NCBI GenBank assembly: GCA_038503035.1
Contig: JAVSML010024012.1
Span: forward strand, 280,595 to 344,594
Reading direction: 5' to 3'
Length of the DNA stretch: 64,000 nucleotides
Source of the DNA: Crocodylus rhombifer
Taxonomy: Eukaryota > Chordata > Crocodylia > Crocodylidae
Part shown: positions 13,238 to 24,073 of the stretch, one piece after another
Numbering within the stretch: the stretch's first letter is position 1
Layout of the letters: each line of letters begins with the position of its first letter
Program-made: the position numbers and the translations under genes
The notes under the pieces: model-generated
What the model was told of the DNA's origin: nothing
The model's database searches: none
The model's input: the letters and a program-made list of their open reading frames with translations, nothing else

Positions 13238-13307
13238 TTATCTTCCCTCATTTCCTCTGTCACGTGAAACAGAATGCTCACATGACAGAAGAAATGAGGG
13301 AAGATAA
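13238..13307. repeat. Inverted repeat, 30-bp arms, 10-nt loop
   Basis: The left arm 13238-13267 (TTATCTTCCCTCATTTCCTC at its start) pairs with the right arm 13278-13307 at 28 of 30 positions around a 10-nt loop. It would form a strong hairpin. The motif TTTCACATGAC follows twice (about 13310-13341), suggesting a small fold-back element or local inverted duplication. Confidence 0.85.
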
Positions 13308-13349
13308 TGTTTCACATGACATAACAGAATATTTCACATGACTTAAGCA

Positions 13350-13478
13350 CAGAGGCATAACTAGGAAATGTTATGTCCTGGGTGGCAGCAGTGACAGATT
13401 TGGCCGCAGCAGCAGCTGCCATTCTTTTATGGAGCCTGGAACTGTTGCCCCAGTCATGCACCGCTAGTTACATGACTG
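13350..13478. mobile_element. Short TIR element (MITE), about 129 bp
   Basis: The left end CAGAGGCATAACTAGG matches the reverse complement of the right end, CAGTCATGTAACTAGC, with a shared TAACTAG core. The interior has alanine-codon-like GCAGCAGCAG sequence and no ORF. The superfamily is uncertain because target duplications are not clear. Confidence 0.5.
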
Positions 13479-13986
13479 TATAAGCAAGCAAGTCAAATTG
13501 TGCTCTTGCTCATTAGCTTGAGCACAAGAGTGGGGTTAACAAATAAATGAACCTGAAGAAATACCATTTGACTAATCATGAGGTGAAACCTGATAATATG
13601 AATAAAAAGCTCAAATGCAGCATGAAAGCTATACTTTAATTGTCACTGGGACCAAATTGTGGAAAAAAGTCACATACCATTTCAATTAAATTTACACAAA
13701 TGAAAAACTTCACACAAAACACTACATCCTTGTAGAAGCTAAACAACTCAAAACGGACGAGCATTGTTTCTATTTCCTAATATGAAGTTGGCAAAGCTCT
13801 TCTTAAGAATTACTGGGAATTGAGAAGAATATTGTTGGATGTCCTGTAATCCAACAATAATTGCAGTGGTTCTGAGAATTTTGTAGAAGCCTAGAATAAA
13901 TTATTATATTGAAAATAGCGCATTAGGTACTTTATAAACGATCAAAAAAGCAAACAAACAAAATAAAGGCCCAAATCCTATTTCAC

Positions 13987-14373
13987 ATCTACATAATGCT
14001 TACAGATGTGAAAAAAAACAGAAAACAAAACAACACGTTACTTTCAGCTTGGTGCACCAAGCACAGCACATGCCCAGCAGAGGCACTGTGTCAGTCTGAC
14101 TTAGCTCACCCAACATCTGTATAGATTGCGTGCTTCAGTAGGGCTTTTTGGTGCTTTTGTCTAATACCTGATTCAATCAGCTATTAGATAAAAGCACCAA
14201 AAAAGCCCTGTCAAAGTGTGTGATCTATACAGACATTGGATTAGCCAGGTCAAACTGACATGATGCCTCTTCTGGACATGCACTGTGCTTGGCACATGGG
14301 TGCACTGAGATGAAAAAATAGCAGTGTTTTTTCTTTTCCATGTCAGCATCCCATGTGCCTACATGCAATCCTA
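13987..14373. mobile_element. Long fold-back (palindromic) MITE
   Basis: An imperfect palindrome of about 390 bp is centred on CTGATTCAATCAG (14168-14180). Left-arm landmarks (CAAGCACAGCACATGCCCAG near 14070, CTGTATAGATTGCG near 14117, GGGCTTTTTGGTGCTTTT at 14141-14158) recur in reverse complement at about 14280, 14225 and 14191. Arm identity is roughly 80% by eye. The element is non-coding. The outer ends are A-rich and not sharply defined. Confidence 0.75.
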
Positions 14374-14724
14374 TTCTACTCTGCATAAACCCCTGAAAAA
14401 TTGTTACAGCAAATGGTAGGTGGATCCTTCTTCTCCCTGTTTTTTTCTGATTTAATGTGGAGGCTAAGTTGAATGTGTTGCAATACTTGACCCCAGGGAC
14501 TTGATCAGTTTAATTGTAGTGCCTAAGTACTACTTCAGTGCCTAAAAGGTGAAAGAGGATTGGGTCAAAGCTTTTGAAACAAAGTCTCAAGAAATACAAA
14601 TTTAAACAAAAACTTTTGAACCTAGTTCTGAAAATATTCTGCAGAGGGAAAGAGTGGGTATATCTGATTTAAAATATTTTCAGGTATAATAAGTCTATAG
14701 ATATTTAGTATTTTTGTCTGAATT

Positions 14725-15360
14725 ATCTTCTTCGGCAGCCCCTCACAGTAGAGGATGGTTGTTTTCCATGATGATCTTATCTGTGTGTCCAAAGACAGCT
14801 GATGAGGTCTCTCTGGGATCAACAGACTCTACTGAATATTTCTGTGTGCAGTGGGTGGTGCTGGATTCTTGATTTGGTCTGCGACACACTGCTTCTGCCT
14901 CACACTTTTCTATCTCCTGTTGTTGTCATGAGGTTTCAAAATACTGAGATCCCTGCCACAGACTCTTCCTCCATTTGGGGCAGTCCTGGGCAACAGTCTC
15001 CCACAAGTTGACATAGATGTTACATGTTTTTAAGTTAGTCTTGACAAACTCCCTAAAGCGCATTTTCTACCCTCCTCTTGATTGTACGCCTTGGCTGAAA
15101 TGGGAAAATATAACTTCCTTCGGGGATCTGGAGTTAGACATCTAGACACCATAGCTGGTCCAACGAAATTGATATCAGATGATCATTGCCTCCATGCTCA
15201 TGTTAGCTTGCAGGAGGACACTAATGTTGATGCGTATGTCTTCCCATTGGATCCTTCCCAGAGGATCTTCTGCAGACAGCATTGATGGTACTTCTCCAAT
15301 AACTTTGGATGTCTCCTGTACATCATCCACATGTCAGTACCATATAAAAGATGGGGATTA
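14725..15360 (-). mobile_element. EN/RT non-LTR retrotransposon relic, C-terminal part (copy 1)
   Basis: Read on the minus strand, 15440-15198 gives LLYGTDMWMMYRRHPKLLEK and then CLQKIL, the region just after the RT core where related elements carry a tyrosine/arginine-rich YRRHLKxLExxHxRCLxKIL motif. Further 3', broken frames resemble the family C-terminus, with a degraded cysteine/histidine region and a tail to about 14725. It belongs with the endonuclease part at 16653-18150. The RT core between them is missing and the GC-rich block 15361-16652 sits in its place. Confidence 0.75.
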
Positions 15361-16652
15361 GGCCTGTGTGAATAGGGACATATTTGATTCAGATTCAGCC
15401 AATTTGGAGGACAGTGATTCGATTTGGAGATTCGGATCACTGTCCCAAATCGATTCGGCCAAATCTGCTTCGGAAGATTCAGCGCTGATTTAGAGAGATT
15501 TGGTTATTTGGATCGGCCAGGGAGAAGCAGGCACAGCCGGGTGGCTGCAGGTTCTCCCACAGCGACTCTGGCTGTGCCTGCCTCTCCCTGGGCAGGTGGA
15601 GCCATGGGAGAAGCCCCCATGGCTGTCCTGCCCAGCCCCAGCCCCTGCCTGGCAGGCCCCAGCCTAGTCCTGGCACTTAAAAAAGAAAACAAAAAAGCTG
15701 GTTGCAGGAGTGGCAACTGGGGCCTTTGGGTGCTCATGGCAGAGCCCCGCCCATGCAGGATGGGGCAGTGGGGATCCCCCCCCCACACCAGGCACCTGTG
15801 TGGCAGCTGCCCCACAGCACAGGTGCAGCATAGCTCAGCAGGGCGCTGAGTGCTTCCTGGTAGCTGAGGCATCTGAGGTTGAGCACTGCCAGGCTCTGGC
15901 TGACATGTGAAGCTGCTCCAGCTCCCAGGCAGTGCAGCGCCCTGCTGAGCCGCGCTGCACCCACTCAATGCGACAACTGCTGTGCAAGTGCCAAGCAGGT
16001 GTCGGGGGGTGATCCCTGCTGCCCCACATTGTGTGAGGGGGGACTCTACCATGAGTGCCCAGAGGCCCCAATCACTGCTGCTGCAGCCAGTGAGTGCAGA
16101 ACTCTTTTTTTTTTTTTAAGGCCCACACTCACTGGCTGCAGGAGTGGTATTTGGGGCCTTTGGGTGCCCCCCCATGCGAAGTGGAGTAGTGGGGGACAGC
16201 AGGGATGGCCCCTGCATCGTGCAGGAGCAGTGTAGCATGGCAGGGTGCTGTGCACTGCCTGGGAGCTGGGGCAGCTCCAGCGGTTACCCAGAGCCCAGCA
16301 CCGCTCAGCCCCAGTGGCCCCAGCTCCCAGGCAGCACCCTACTGAGCCACGCTGCACCCGTGCCATGGGGCAGCTCCCGTGTGGATGCCAGGCAGGGGAG
16401 TGATCCCCGCTGCCCCACACTGCCCCATGCCTCTGCCACAAGCGCCCAGAAGCCCTATTGCGGCTCCTATATCCAGTGAGTGAGGGCTTTTTTTTTTTAA
16501 GCTCTCCCCCACTTTGCTGCCCCTCCTGCTCCTGAACACCACTGTCCAGGGCCCCATTCCACATAGGAAGTTTGAAGGGTGATGACCCGGCCCACAACAG
16601 TTCACCAAAACAGCCTATGTGGCCCTCAGGCCCAAATAATTGCCCACCCCTG
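15361..16652. mobile_element. GC-rich composite element with tandem inverted-repeat units
   Basis: The block interrupts LINE copy 1. It starts with an A/T-patterned zone rich in GATTCGG/CCGAATC (15380-15520), typical of sauropsid elements whose ends read GGGxTGTGTGAAT. Next come two related GC-rich units beginning GCAGGAGTGG at 15704 and 16138 (period 434). Each unit is itself an imperfect palindrome: GCAGGGCGCTGAG near 15838 against GCGCCCTGCTGAG near 15938, and CAGGGTGCTGTG near 16240 against GCAGCACCCTACTG near 16332. Poly-T tracts occur at 16105-16118 and 16490. The long open frames here (141-183 aa, both strands) are by-products of GC-rich DNA. Confidence 0.7.
16560..16652. mobile_element. 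hAT-type element terminus
   Basis: The segment reads GGCCCACAACAGTTCACC and ends AATAATTGCCCACCCCTG. This is the right end of the same hAT-like group whose fuller copy lies at 49145-49799 (GCCCACCAAAACTCATT ... AATTGCCTACCTCTG). The other end is not found nearby; it may be lost or lie within the composite. Confidence 0.6.
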
Positions 16653-18150
16653 TCCTAAACCCACACTGAAATTCCAGGAGGACATCTTCAGCTTTGTCTT
16701 CCCACCATTTGTTCTTCATATCCCAGGTCCTCCTTTGGACTTCTGCCTTGGCTTGCTGGAGATTCAATTTCTTTTGCTTGGAGTTGGTGTTGTTTTGCCA
16801 AGCACAAAAGGTTTTGCACTTGCAATTGATCAACACTTAGATCTCTTGGTCATTCTCATCAAACCAGTCTTGATGTTTCCTAAAAAATAATCCAAGTGTC
16901 TCCTCACAGAAAATGATGACAGTGGCCTTGAGGGCACCCCACACACTCCTGGCAGTCTCCAATTGTTATTGATTGGAATTCACCAGGTTTTTGTTGAGGT
17001 ACTGGTAGAAGAGGTCTTGCTTGCTTGGGTCCTTGAGTCCTTCAATGTAGATCTTCTGTTGGCATTGCTTCTGCTACAGCTGTCATTGGGAGCCAGTTTG
17101 AGTGATATAATCAAGCAGATGAGTTGGTGATCAATCCAGCAATCATTAGCTCCTAGCATAGCTTGGGTGATGCAGACAACTTTGTGATCCCAGAGACAGA
17201 CAATGACATAGTCAATCATGTGCCAATGCTTACATTGTGGGTTTTGCCATCATGGCTTCTGTTTTTCTAGCAGAACAGGGTGTTGGTGAGTCCATGTTCT
17301 GCACATTTGGTCAAGAGGAAGATCCCATCAGAGCTGACCTTTCCAACTCCTTTCTTGCAAATGGTTCCATTCCAGAGGTTAGAGTCCCTTCCAACTCTGG
17401 CATTGAAATCACTGAGAAGAATAAGTCTGTCTCCTTCTGGAACATTAGAAAGGACTTGGTCAAGGTCAGCATTCCTCCTCGGTTTCATCGGCGATGTGAA
17501 GAGTCGATGAATACATACTGATGACAGTGGCACATTGGCTCCCCACCAGTTTCAGACAGAGAATCATGAGGTGCTCATTAATTCCAATAGGGAACTCACT
17601 GAGTTGGTTCATGAGTTCATCCTTAACGGTAAAATCAACTCCATGAAGTCAGCATTCTCCTTCCTGTTTACCCTTCCAGAAGAGGGTATAGCTGCCTCCA
17701 TGTTCCTTGAGCTGCCCGTCTCCTGCTTGCTGGGTCTTCCAGCTACATCGATGTTGTGTCACCTGAGATCTTAGGCCATGATTGCAGTGTGGTGTTCTGC
17801 ACATTCACTATTTGGATTGTTCATGAGGCTCCTGATATTCCAGGTCCCATACATAATGATACATCTTTGCAGTAAAGGTGATCCCATTAGACAGAGTTAT
17901 CCACTCAGGAAGAAATATAGAATACTGTATTAGATGGCTATGTTTATGGCACTTCTCTAGCTCCCTCCCCACATGAGGTGAGCAGAGCAAATCCAGATGA
18001 GGGCTGCTCAGTCACAATTACAGCTGCCGAATCACGTTCCTGTCTTGTCCAAGTGCTAGACAACTTTTTTGTAACTGCCACCTTTGTGCCACTTCATGAG
18101 TAGGAGCCTCCAAATGTCATAGCCCTACTCCCGTCACTATAAGCTAGTCA
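16653..18150 (-). mobile_element. EN/RT non-LTR retrotransposon relic, endonuclease and linker (copy 1)
   Basis: Minus-strand translation gives the apurinic-endonuclease domain in order. First is an N-terminal segment near 17860-17640 with family-like NIDVAG and EHGGSYT-type remnants. Then comes LILLSDFNARVGRDSNLWNG within 17533-17267, where the usual GDFN catalytic motif is SDFN. Then LLTKCAEHGLTNTLFC, and IDYVIVCLWDHKVV with WIDHQLI (17219-16980), the degenerate C-terminal SDH-type motif. The frame at 16836-16615 (FCAWQNNTNSKQKK and QRRTWDMKNKWWEDKAE) is the linker before RT. Stops and frameshifts make it inactive. The exact clade (RTE-like or related) is unresolved. Confidence 0.85.
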
Positions 18151-18207
18151 CCAAAGGGCTTGAGGAATGTGCTGGAAAAGCTTGAAAATGCCTGTGCGTG
18201 ACTTTAC

Positions 18208-19292
18208 TCACAGATTGTAAGGCTGGAAGGGACCTTGGAATATCATTGGGTCTAACCCTCTGCACCAAGCATGAAAGATAACTGGGGGTCAGGTGACCCC
18301 AGCAAGGTGACTGTCTAGTCTCCTCTTGAAAATTTCCAGGGTAGGTGATTGCACCAGTTCTGGAGGGGACTTATTCCACAGTCTGGACACTTTGACAATG
18401 AAGATTTTCTTAATGTTGAGCCTGAAACAGTCTTCCAGGAGTCTGTGGCCATTATTTTCCTAATTTTCCCCTCTGGTGCCCTGGTGAACAGTTGCTCACT
18501 GAGCCTTTGATGTACTCCCCTAGTGTAGTGATAAGTTGCTACCAGGTCCGCTGTCAACCTTCTTTTCTTCAGGCTGAAGAGTCTCACATCCCTCAGCCAC
18601 TCTCATATGGCTTGCCTTGTAAGACTCTCATTATATGGGTGGGCCTTCTTTGTACTCCCTCAAACTTGTCCATGTCCTTGTTAAAGTATGGTGGCCCAGA
18701 ACTGAACGCAGTACTGCAGCTGTGGTCTCACCAATCCTGAGTAGAGCTGAAGAATCACCTCCTTGGTTTTGCTGGAGATGTATCGATTGATGCATGCCAG
18801 AATATTATTTGCCCTACTGGCTACAGCATTGTACTGCCAGCTCATATTCATACTGTGGCCTATTATTACCCCCCGGTCCCTTTCATTCATGCTGCTAGTC
18901 AGTTTGGTCCCGCCAAGCCTGTAGGCGTGTTGGGAGTTGCACGCCCACAGGTGTAGCACTTTACATTTCTTGACATTGACCTTCATCAGATTCTGATCTG
19001 CCCAACTTGCTAGCCTGTTTAGGTCGGTCTGTATCTGTAGCCCATCTTCAAGCATGACCACGCTTCCCCATAACTTGGTGTCACCCATGAACTTGGCCAA
19101 TGAGCTCTTCACCCCCACATCCAAATCGTTAATAAAAATGTTGAAAAGTACTGGACTGAGCACTGACCCCTGGGGGACACGGCTGGCCATTTCTCGACAG
19201 GATGACACAAATCTGTTCACAGTGACTCTTTGGGTTCTATCCTGCAGCCAGTTTCTCACCCACCTGACTGTCTCAAGAGTTAAGCCCACAAT
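18208..19292 (-). mobile_element. CR1 LINE, RT C-terminal half plus 3' end
   Basis: A minus-strand frame of 202 aa (19289-18681) carries the CR1 RT core: RVPQGSVLSPVLFNIFINDL, then a mutated catalytic box (KFMGDTKL instead of KFADDTKL), then SWADQNLMKVNVKKCKVLHL and VRPQLQYCVQFW. It continues, frame-broken, at 18587-18315 (LFSLKKRRLTADLVATYHY). The 3' end at about 18208 has the GGCTGGAAGGGACCTTGG tail in reverse orientation. The copy is 5'-truncated at 19292. It sits between the two EN/RT relics. Loss of the catalytic Asp doublet shows it is dead. Confidence 0.95.
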
Positions 19293-19860
19293 CCTTCAAT
19301 TTTCTTGTGAGGACATCATGGAGAAGCTGCTGCATATAAGCTTCCACACAACTCTTGACAAATGGGACTTTGATCCAATGGCAAGGAGAACAAGACAACT
19401 AAGGATCTTATTCCACTGCAGCCTTCATTTGCCTTTGCAGCCACTGAGATTCTCTTTTTCCTTTGTTGCAGCCACTGAGATTCGAACATCTTCTTCCACC
19501 TGTTCCGCCATTGAGGGCTTGTAGACCCACAGCTGGGTGTTTGGCAGGCTTATTATACTGGCAACCTTACCACGTCACAGTACCATCAAAGGATATATGT
19601 GGTTTTTCAGGAGGGAAACCATTGCCATCTGCTGACCTCACAATATTGTACTGGTGCTGCAGCTGCTTGGTCCACAACTGCTTATTCATCAGAGTAGCCC
19701 CTGCTTATTTCACAGCTAACCTCCCCTGAAGTCATTCCACTACCTGTGGACATGGTGGGTAGCGGCACAGCTCTGAATTGTACATAATACTTTAATATGA
19801 CTAATTTTATACAAAGAACCCAAATGTGACTATGATTCAACATAAATTTTCACTAATACA
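19293..19860. other. Unassigned stretch between retrotransposons
   Basis: A short internal duplication is visible: GCAGCCACTGAGATTC occurs at about 19437 and 19468. It may be part of the 5' region of LINE copy 1, but I cannot show this. No host coding exon is seen. Confidence 0.35.
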
Positions 19861-20185
19861 TAGGATCATCTATTTTATTTATTTATACAACTGTTGTCCC
19901 CCAATTCAAGGATGACCTCTACTAAGGCTCATTAATAGGCTGTGAGGTGACTTTAGAGTCCAATCCTTGAGCCAAAGACTCATCCGCAGAAGTTATAGGT
20001 CTTTCTGCAGGGTAGAGTCGGCCATATTACTAGGATTTCTCTCTTTTTCCTTTCTCCAGTTTCTCTGCTTCAAGGGCAAAATGCTTTACCTCAAAATGGG
20101 CTGCCACTTGCTTGAGGTTGCAGCACCACTGGAGTTGGTTGGCAGCCAGCTCATCCCAGCTTTTAATGTTGGCTTCTGTTTTCTT

Positions 20186-21025
20186 GTGCTGTGCAAAACA
20201 GCACTGTTTTGTTTTTACTTCCGTTTCACCATTTTGATGGGACGGTGTTTCATTTTGAGTTTAATTTCATTTCAAAAGCACTATTCTGTTTTGTTTCATC
20301 ACAACTGTTTCACTGTTTTGATGCTGTTTCAACAGTTTGCCCATAGACTATAATGGGGAAGCATGAAGCTGCCTATAACTTTGTCATTTCTTGCCTGATT
20401 CAGATGAAACTTGCAGGCTTTGTAGCCCCTGCTAAGACCATGAAGCCTGCCAGGTTTCAAGGGAGATGGTGCAGGGGTTCCTAGGAAACTGCACCTCAGG
20501 CTGCTGACAAGCAAAACTCATGATGGGCGATTGTGTGCATGTGTTAAGGTGCAGTGGGGTGAAAACTGCAGGTAGCTCCTGCTGAGGCCATGAAGCCTGC
20601 CAAGTTTCAAGGAGATTTCTGGGAAACTGCACCTCAAACTGTTCAGCGCAAAACTTGTGTCATTTGTAAGTATGATGGCACAGAAAAAGCTTAGTTCAAA
20701 CAATGCTTTTTATGCTGTTTTTCCATCCCTCCCCCAGAGCACTGGGATTGGAAGGGACTTCAGAGAAGGATCACAGTCACTGGCCAGCTACATATGTCAA
20801 ATGAGAGCAGCCCTTCTCCCCTCTTCCCCCTCCCTCTCCTTAGTTTCTCTTTAGCTGCAAGCAAGCCCAATTCGAAACTTTCAAAATGTTTTGCCTGCCC
20901 TCGTTTCATTTTGAGGCTGTTTCAAAGCCCTCCATTTCGTTTCATTTCGATTTCACTGTTTCAAGCTTGAAATGAGTTGAAACAGCATCAAAACAAAAAC
21001 ATCCAGTGAAATTTCGCACAGCCCT
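20186..21025. mobile_element. Non-autonomous element with GGGCTGTGCGAAATTTC-type ends
   Basis: The right end, reverse-complemented, reads GGGCTGTGCGAAATTTCACT. The left end, GTGCTGTGCAAAACAGCACTG, is a diverged match. Subterminal zones are full of GTTTCA/TGAAAC (GTTTCATTTTGAG, TTTCGTTTCATTTCG). The centre holds two diverged copies of a unit beginning CCATGAAGCCTGCCA (20438 and 20589). It splits LINE copy 2 between its RT and C-terminal parts. There is no transposase. The superfamily is uncertain. Confidence 0.65.
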
Positions 21026-22267
21026 AATACCTTCAATGTGTCCTTATAGCATTTCTTCTGACAACTGCATGATCTCAGGCTGCTACCAAGCTGGGAGTAG
21101 AGGGCTTGTTCTGGGAGTTGGGAATTTACACACTGTCTCATCCAGCAAAGTTGTTGCTTGAGAATAACTGATTCAATGCTTATAACATTGGCTTCAGCAA
21201 GGATTCTGGCATTTCTGCAGTTATTTTTTCATTTGATGTGAAGGGTTTTCTGGAGGCATCATTGGTGATACCCCTCCAGGCCCTTGAGATGAGGAGAGTT
21301 GTCACCCATATTTCATATCCACAGAGAAGAGTGGGAATGATAACTACACTGTAGACTAGAATCTTGGTGTCTTTCTGGAGATTGTGATGAATAAAGACGC
21401 ACTGGAGAAATTTCCCAAAAGAAGCACTTGTGGCACTAGATACTGTGCTGGATCACCTCATCAATTTTCACTCTCTGAGAGGTGGCTACCAACGTAAAAG
21501 AAATTCTCAACTACCTCCAGAATCTTTCCCTCAATGGCAATTTGGGGAGGAGGGGTCACATTCATGGCTTGGACAAGCTGATAGAACACTTTAGTCTTCT
21601 CAGTGTTGAGAGAGGCCCAAAGTTCAGTAGGGTTCTCCAAAAAGATCCAGCACAGTCTGAATGGTTTCAAGGATGGCACAGTTGTCACTGTACTGAAGCT
21701 CAAGGATGATTGTTTTGAGTATTTTGGTCTTTGGCTGAAAACATCCCAATTTGAAGAGACCTCCATCCATTTGGTATACTATGTCAATTCCAGAAGGAAG
21801 GTGGTCCTTAATGGAAACAAAGATAACTGACAAAAAAATGGAGAACAGAGTTGGGGTGATGATGCATTTTGGCTTGACCCCAGTTCAGATGACAAACAAA
21901 TATATCTCTGATCTACTAAATGGGATAGTTGCAGTCATCTAGTTGTGAAGAAGCCACAGGACCTTAATGTACTTTTCAGGACATCCAAATCTGGCCAGTG
22001 CTTTCAACAAGATTTGAACTTGATGGAATCAAAGGCTGTATTGAGGTCAATGAAGGCCATTTGAAGGTCCTCATGCTGTTCCTGACACTTTTCTTGGAAC
22101 TGGCAGGCACCAAAAATCATGTCAGTTGCCCCACAAGATGGTCTGAAACCACACTGAGATTCTGGCAGGACTTCCTCAGCAAAAGGTAAAAGATGGTTCA
22201 GGAGGATGCAGGCAAGGATTTTCCCTGTTGTGAACAGGAGGGTGATACCTCGATAGTTTCTACATTG

Positions 22268-22591
22268 GGCATTTTTACATGTGCAAGTGCCTTTGAAAAG
22301 CACCTGGCACTGCAACACCTGCAGTTGTATAAGCAGCAAAATGCACCTCAGTGTGAAGAAAACGGCAGTGATGCACTTTTGAATGAAAACACCTTAGAGG
22401 TGCTTTAGTTCAAAAGTGCACTGCTGCCATTTTCTCTGTGCTGATGCACATTTTGCCACTTATACAACTGCAAGCAGCATGGTGCGGTGCACATCGGCAC
22501 CAGTGCAGAGTAGACTTGATTAATTAAGTCTACTCTGAAGCAGCAGATCTCTGGTGTGTCCGAGAACTAAAAGGTATATGTATAAATGCCC
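22268..22591. mobile_element. Palindromic MITE, GGGCATTT ends (copy A)
   Basis: The left end GGGCATTTTTACATGTGC and the reverse-complemented right end GGGCATTTATACATATAC form terminal inverted repeats. Inside is a long palindrome: GCAGTTGTATAAGCAGC at 22321 pairs with GCCACTTATACAACTGC at 22455, and TTTTGAATGAAAACACC faces GGTGCTTTAGTTCAAAA. A second small palindrome occupies 22506-22537 (CAGAGTAGACTTGATTAATT). It sits exactly between the KKGDKS and NYRGI coding parts of LINE copy 2, which confirms it as an insertion. Confidence 0.85.
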
Positions 22592-23328
22592 ATGGACTTA
22601 TCTCCTTTCTTGAAGATAAATCACAGTGTTGGCATTCTTCAGGTCCAAGGAATCTCTTAATTGTTGCTAACTTATAGAATAAATTTGTGGAGTCGTAGTA
22701 CCAGTTCCTCACTGCCAGCCTGGTAGACTTCAGCAGATTTGCCATTTGTTCCAGTAGCCTTGCTGTTCTTGGTTTATTTGATGACATGCCTGAGTTCTAG
22801 GACTGGAGGTTGGCAAAGGACCCTCTTACGAGGTGTTGAAGGTGGTGGTATCCGCTATAGTCAACTCACAGTTCAGGAGTGCCTCAAAGTACTTTTTCTA
22901 TCTAACTTGGATAAATTCTTTGGGTTTGAGGAGCACTGAGCCATCCTGCAATCACAGAAAAGTAGAACCATGGGAGGTTGGGCCATAGACGTTTTACGTT
23001 AACCTAGAAAAATAATGCACGTCATGTTTCTAAGCATAGAGCTGGATCTCTTTGGCTTTATCTTGCCACCACTGATTTTTCGTTTTCCAGATCCTCCTTT
23101 GAGCTTCAGTTTTGAGCAGCTGATGCATTTTCTTCTTCTGCTGAGTTGAGGTGTCATTTTGCCAAGCAGAATGAGCCCTTTTCTTCTGGTCGAGGAGGGC
23201 TTGGATTTTGACACCACTCTCATTGAACCAGTTTTGGTGACACCATAACTGACTGACTGACTGAACAATATCTCCTAGGTAACTGACTTTATAACCAAAA
23301 TTTGATTCAAACAAATACATTTGTTAAA

Positions 23329-23489
23329 TATAATAATTCTATCAATACAGTTATATTACCAATCCTCCTCGTTTCTTAGGATTTACAGGTCATACAGTGG
23401 CTCTAAGTTTTCCCTAAAATTGAAATGATACATTATTACCCTGTGGAGATGTCTACATGAGACATTTAATGCACAGTAGACTAATTAGC
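23329..23489 (+). repeat. 161-bp direct repeat, copy 1
   Basis: The segment matches 24583-24743 at 157 of 161 positions with no indels (differences a/c, g/a, c/t, a/g). It starts TATAATAATTCTATCAATAC and ends GACTAATTAGC. It abuts the 5' break of LINE copy 2. Its last ~50 bp (from GTGGAGATGTCTACATG) look like a transposon end. Confidence 0.95.
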
Positions 23490-24073
23490 ACAAAATATAA
23501 TTGATATGGCATATATATGAAGCACTGTCATTTACATCCACCACTCTCCTTGAAGAGTATATGCAACATTCTCTTTTACCTCTTTGAGCACTTGACTTTT
23601 CTAGAGGCCAGAAGAGCAGCAAAACAGTGGGTTTTACAGAAAACCTTAAGGGATGATGGCCCTTCAAAGTAAATTAGTAGAACTTTGGATTCTGCAGGAT
23701 CTTTTTTCAGTTACCAATGAGTAGGGACAAACAAAAAGATGGCAACTGAGGGCTTTTGTGCCTCAGCCTCTACCTTTAGCATCAGTTGAGAAGGAATCTC
23801 TCCAAAATGCTTGGGAAAATACAATCAAATGAGATATAAAATATGGATATTGCTGAGGAAATGGAAGAAAAACAAGCAGTTTGAAAAAAAGAGAGACAGC
23901 ATTAACTAGCTAATGTAAAACTAGAACTTGAGCCTAGAGCAAAGAATAAAAATGGTGAGATTTAACCATGGAAATGAAGAGAAATATGAATGGAAATACA
24001 AAGAGAAAATTCTCATTGAGAAACTTGAAGGAGACTACTTAAGTAAGTATTAAATTTAACTGTGATATAATAC
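23490..24073. other. Unassigned AT-rich DNA
   Basis: Nothing recognised; purine-rich toward 23850-24030. Confidence 0.4.

Larger units (their letters stand above)
19861..23328 (-). mobile_element. EN/RT non-LTR retrotransposon relic (copy 2), split by two MITEs
   Basis: Read on the minus strand from 23328. The linker (23320-23030) has AWQNDTSTQQKKKM and QRRIWKTKNQWWQDKAKEI. Traces of RT follow at 22800-22592 (SAEVYQAGSEELV, IFKKGDKS). RT block 22339-22004 has NYRGITLLFTTGKILACILL, LPESQCGFRPS and MAFIDLNTAFDS. The catalytic-box region 21833-21624 reads ELQYSDNCAI where YADD is expected. Then LNTEKTKVFYQ and VENFFYVGSHLSE (21766-21461). C-terminal remnants (LKGLEGYHQ, QALYSQL, CYKDTLK) reach 21030, and beyond the MITE at 20186-21025 to about 19861. 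There is no endonuclease. The catalytic loss and stops make it inactive. Confidence 0.88.

Noticed and set aside
15424..16597. Open frames of 141-183 aa on both strands
   Set aside because: They lie inside the GC-rich palindromic repeat units and mirror the repeats; there are no recognisable domains.
18681..19289. 202-aa frame as a host gene
   Set aside because: It is a CR1 reverse transcriptase fragment with a broken catalytic box (FMGD).
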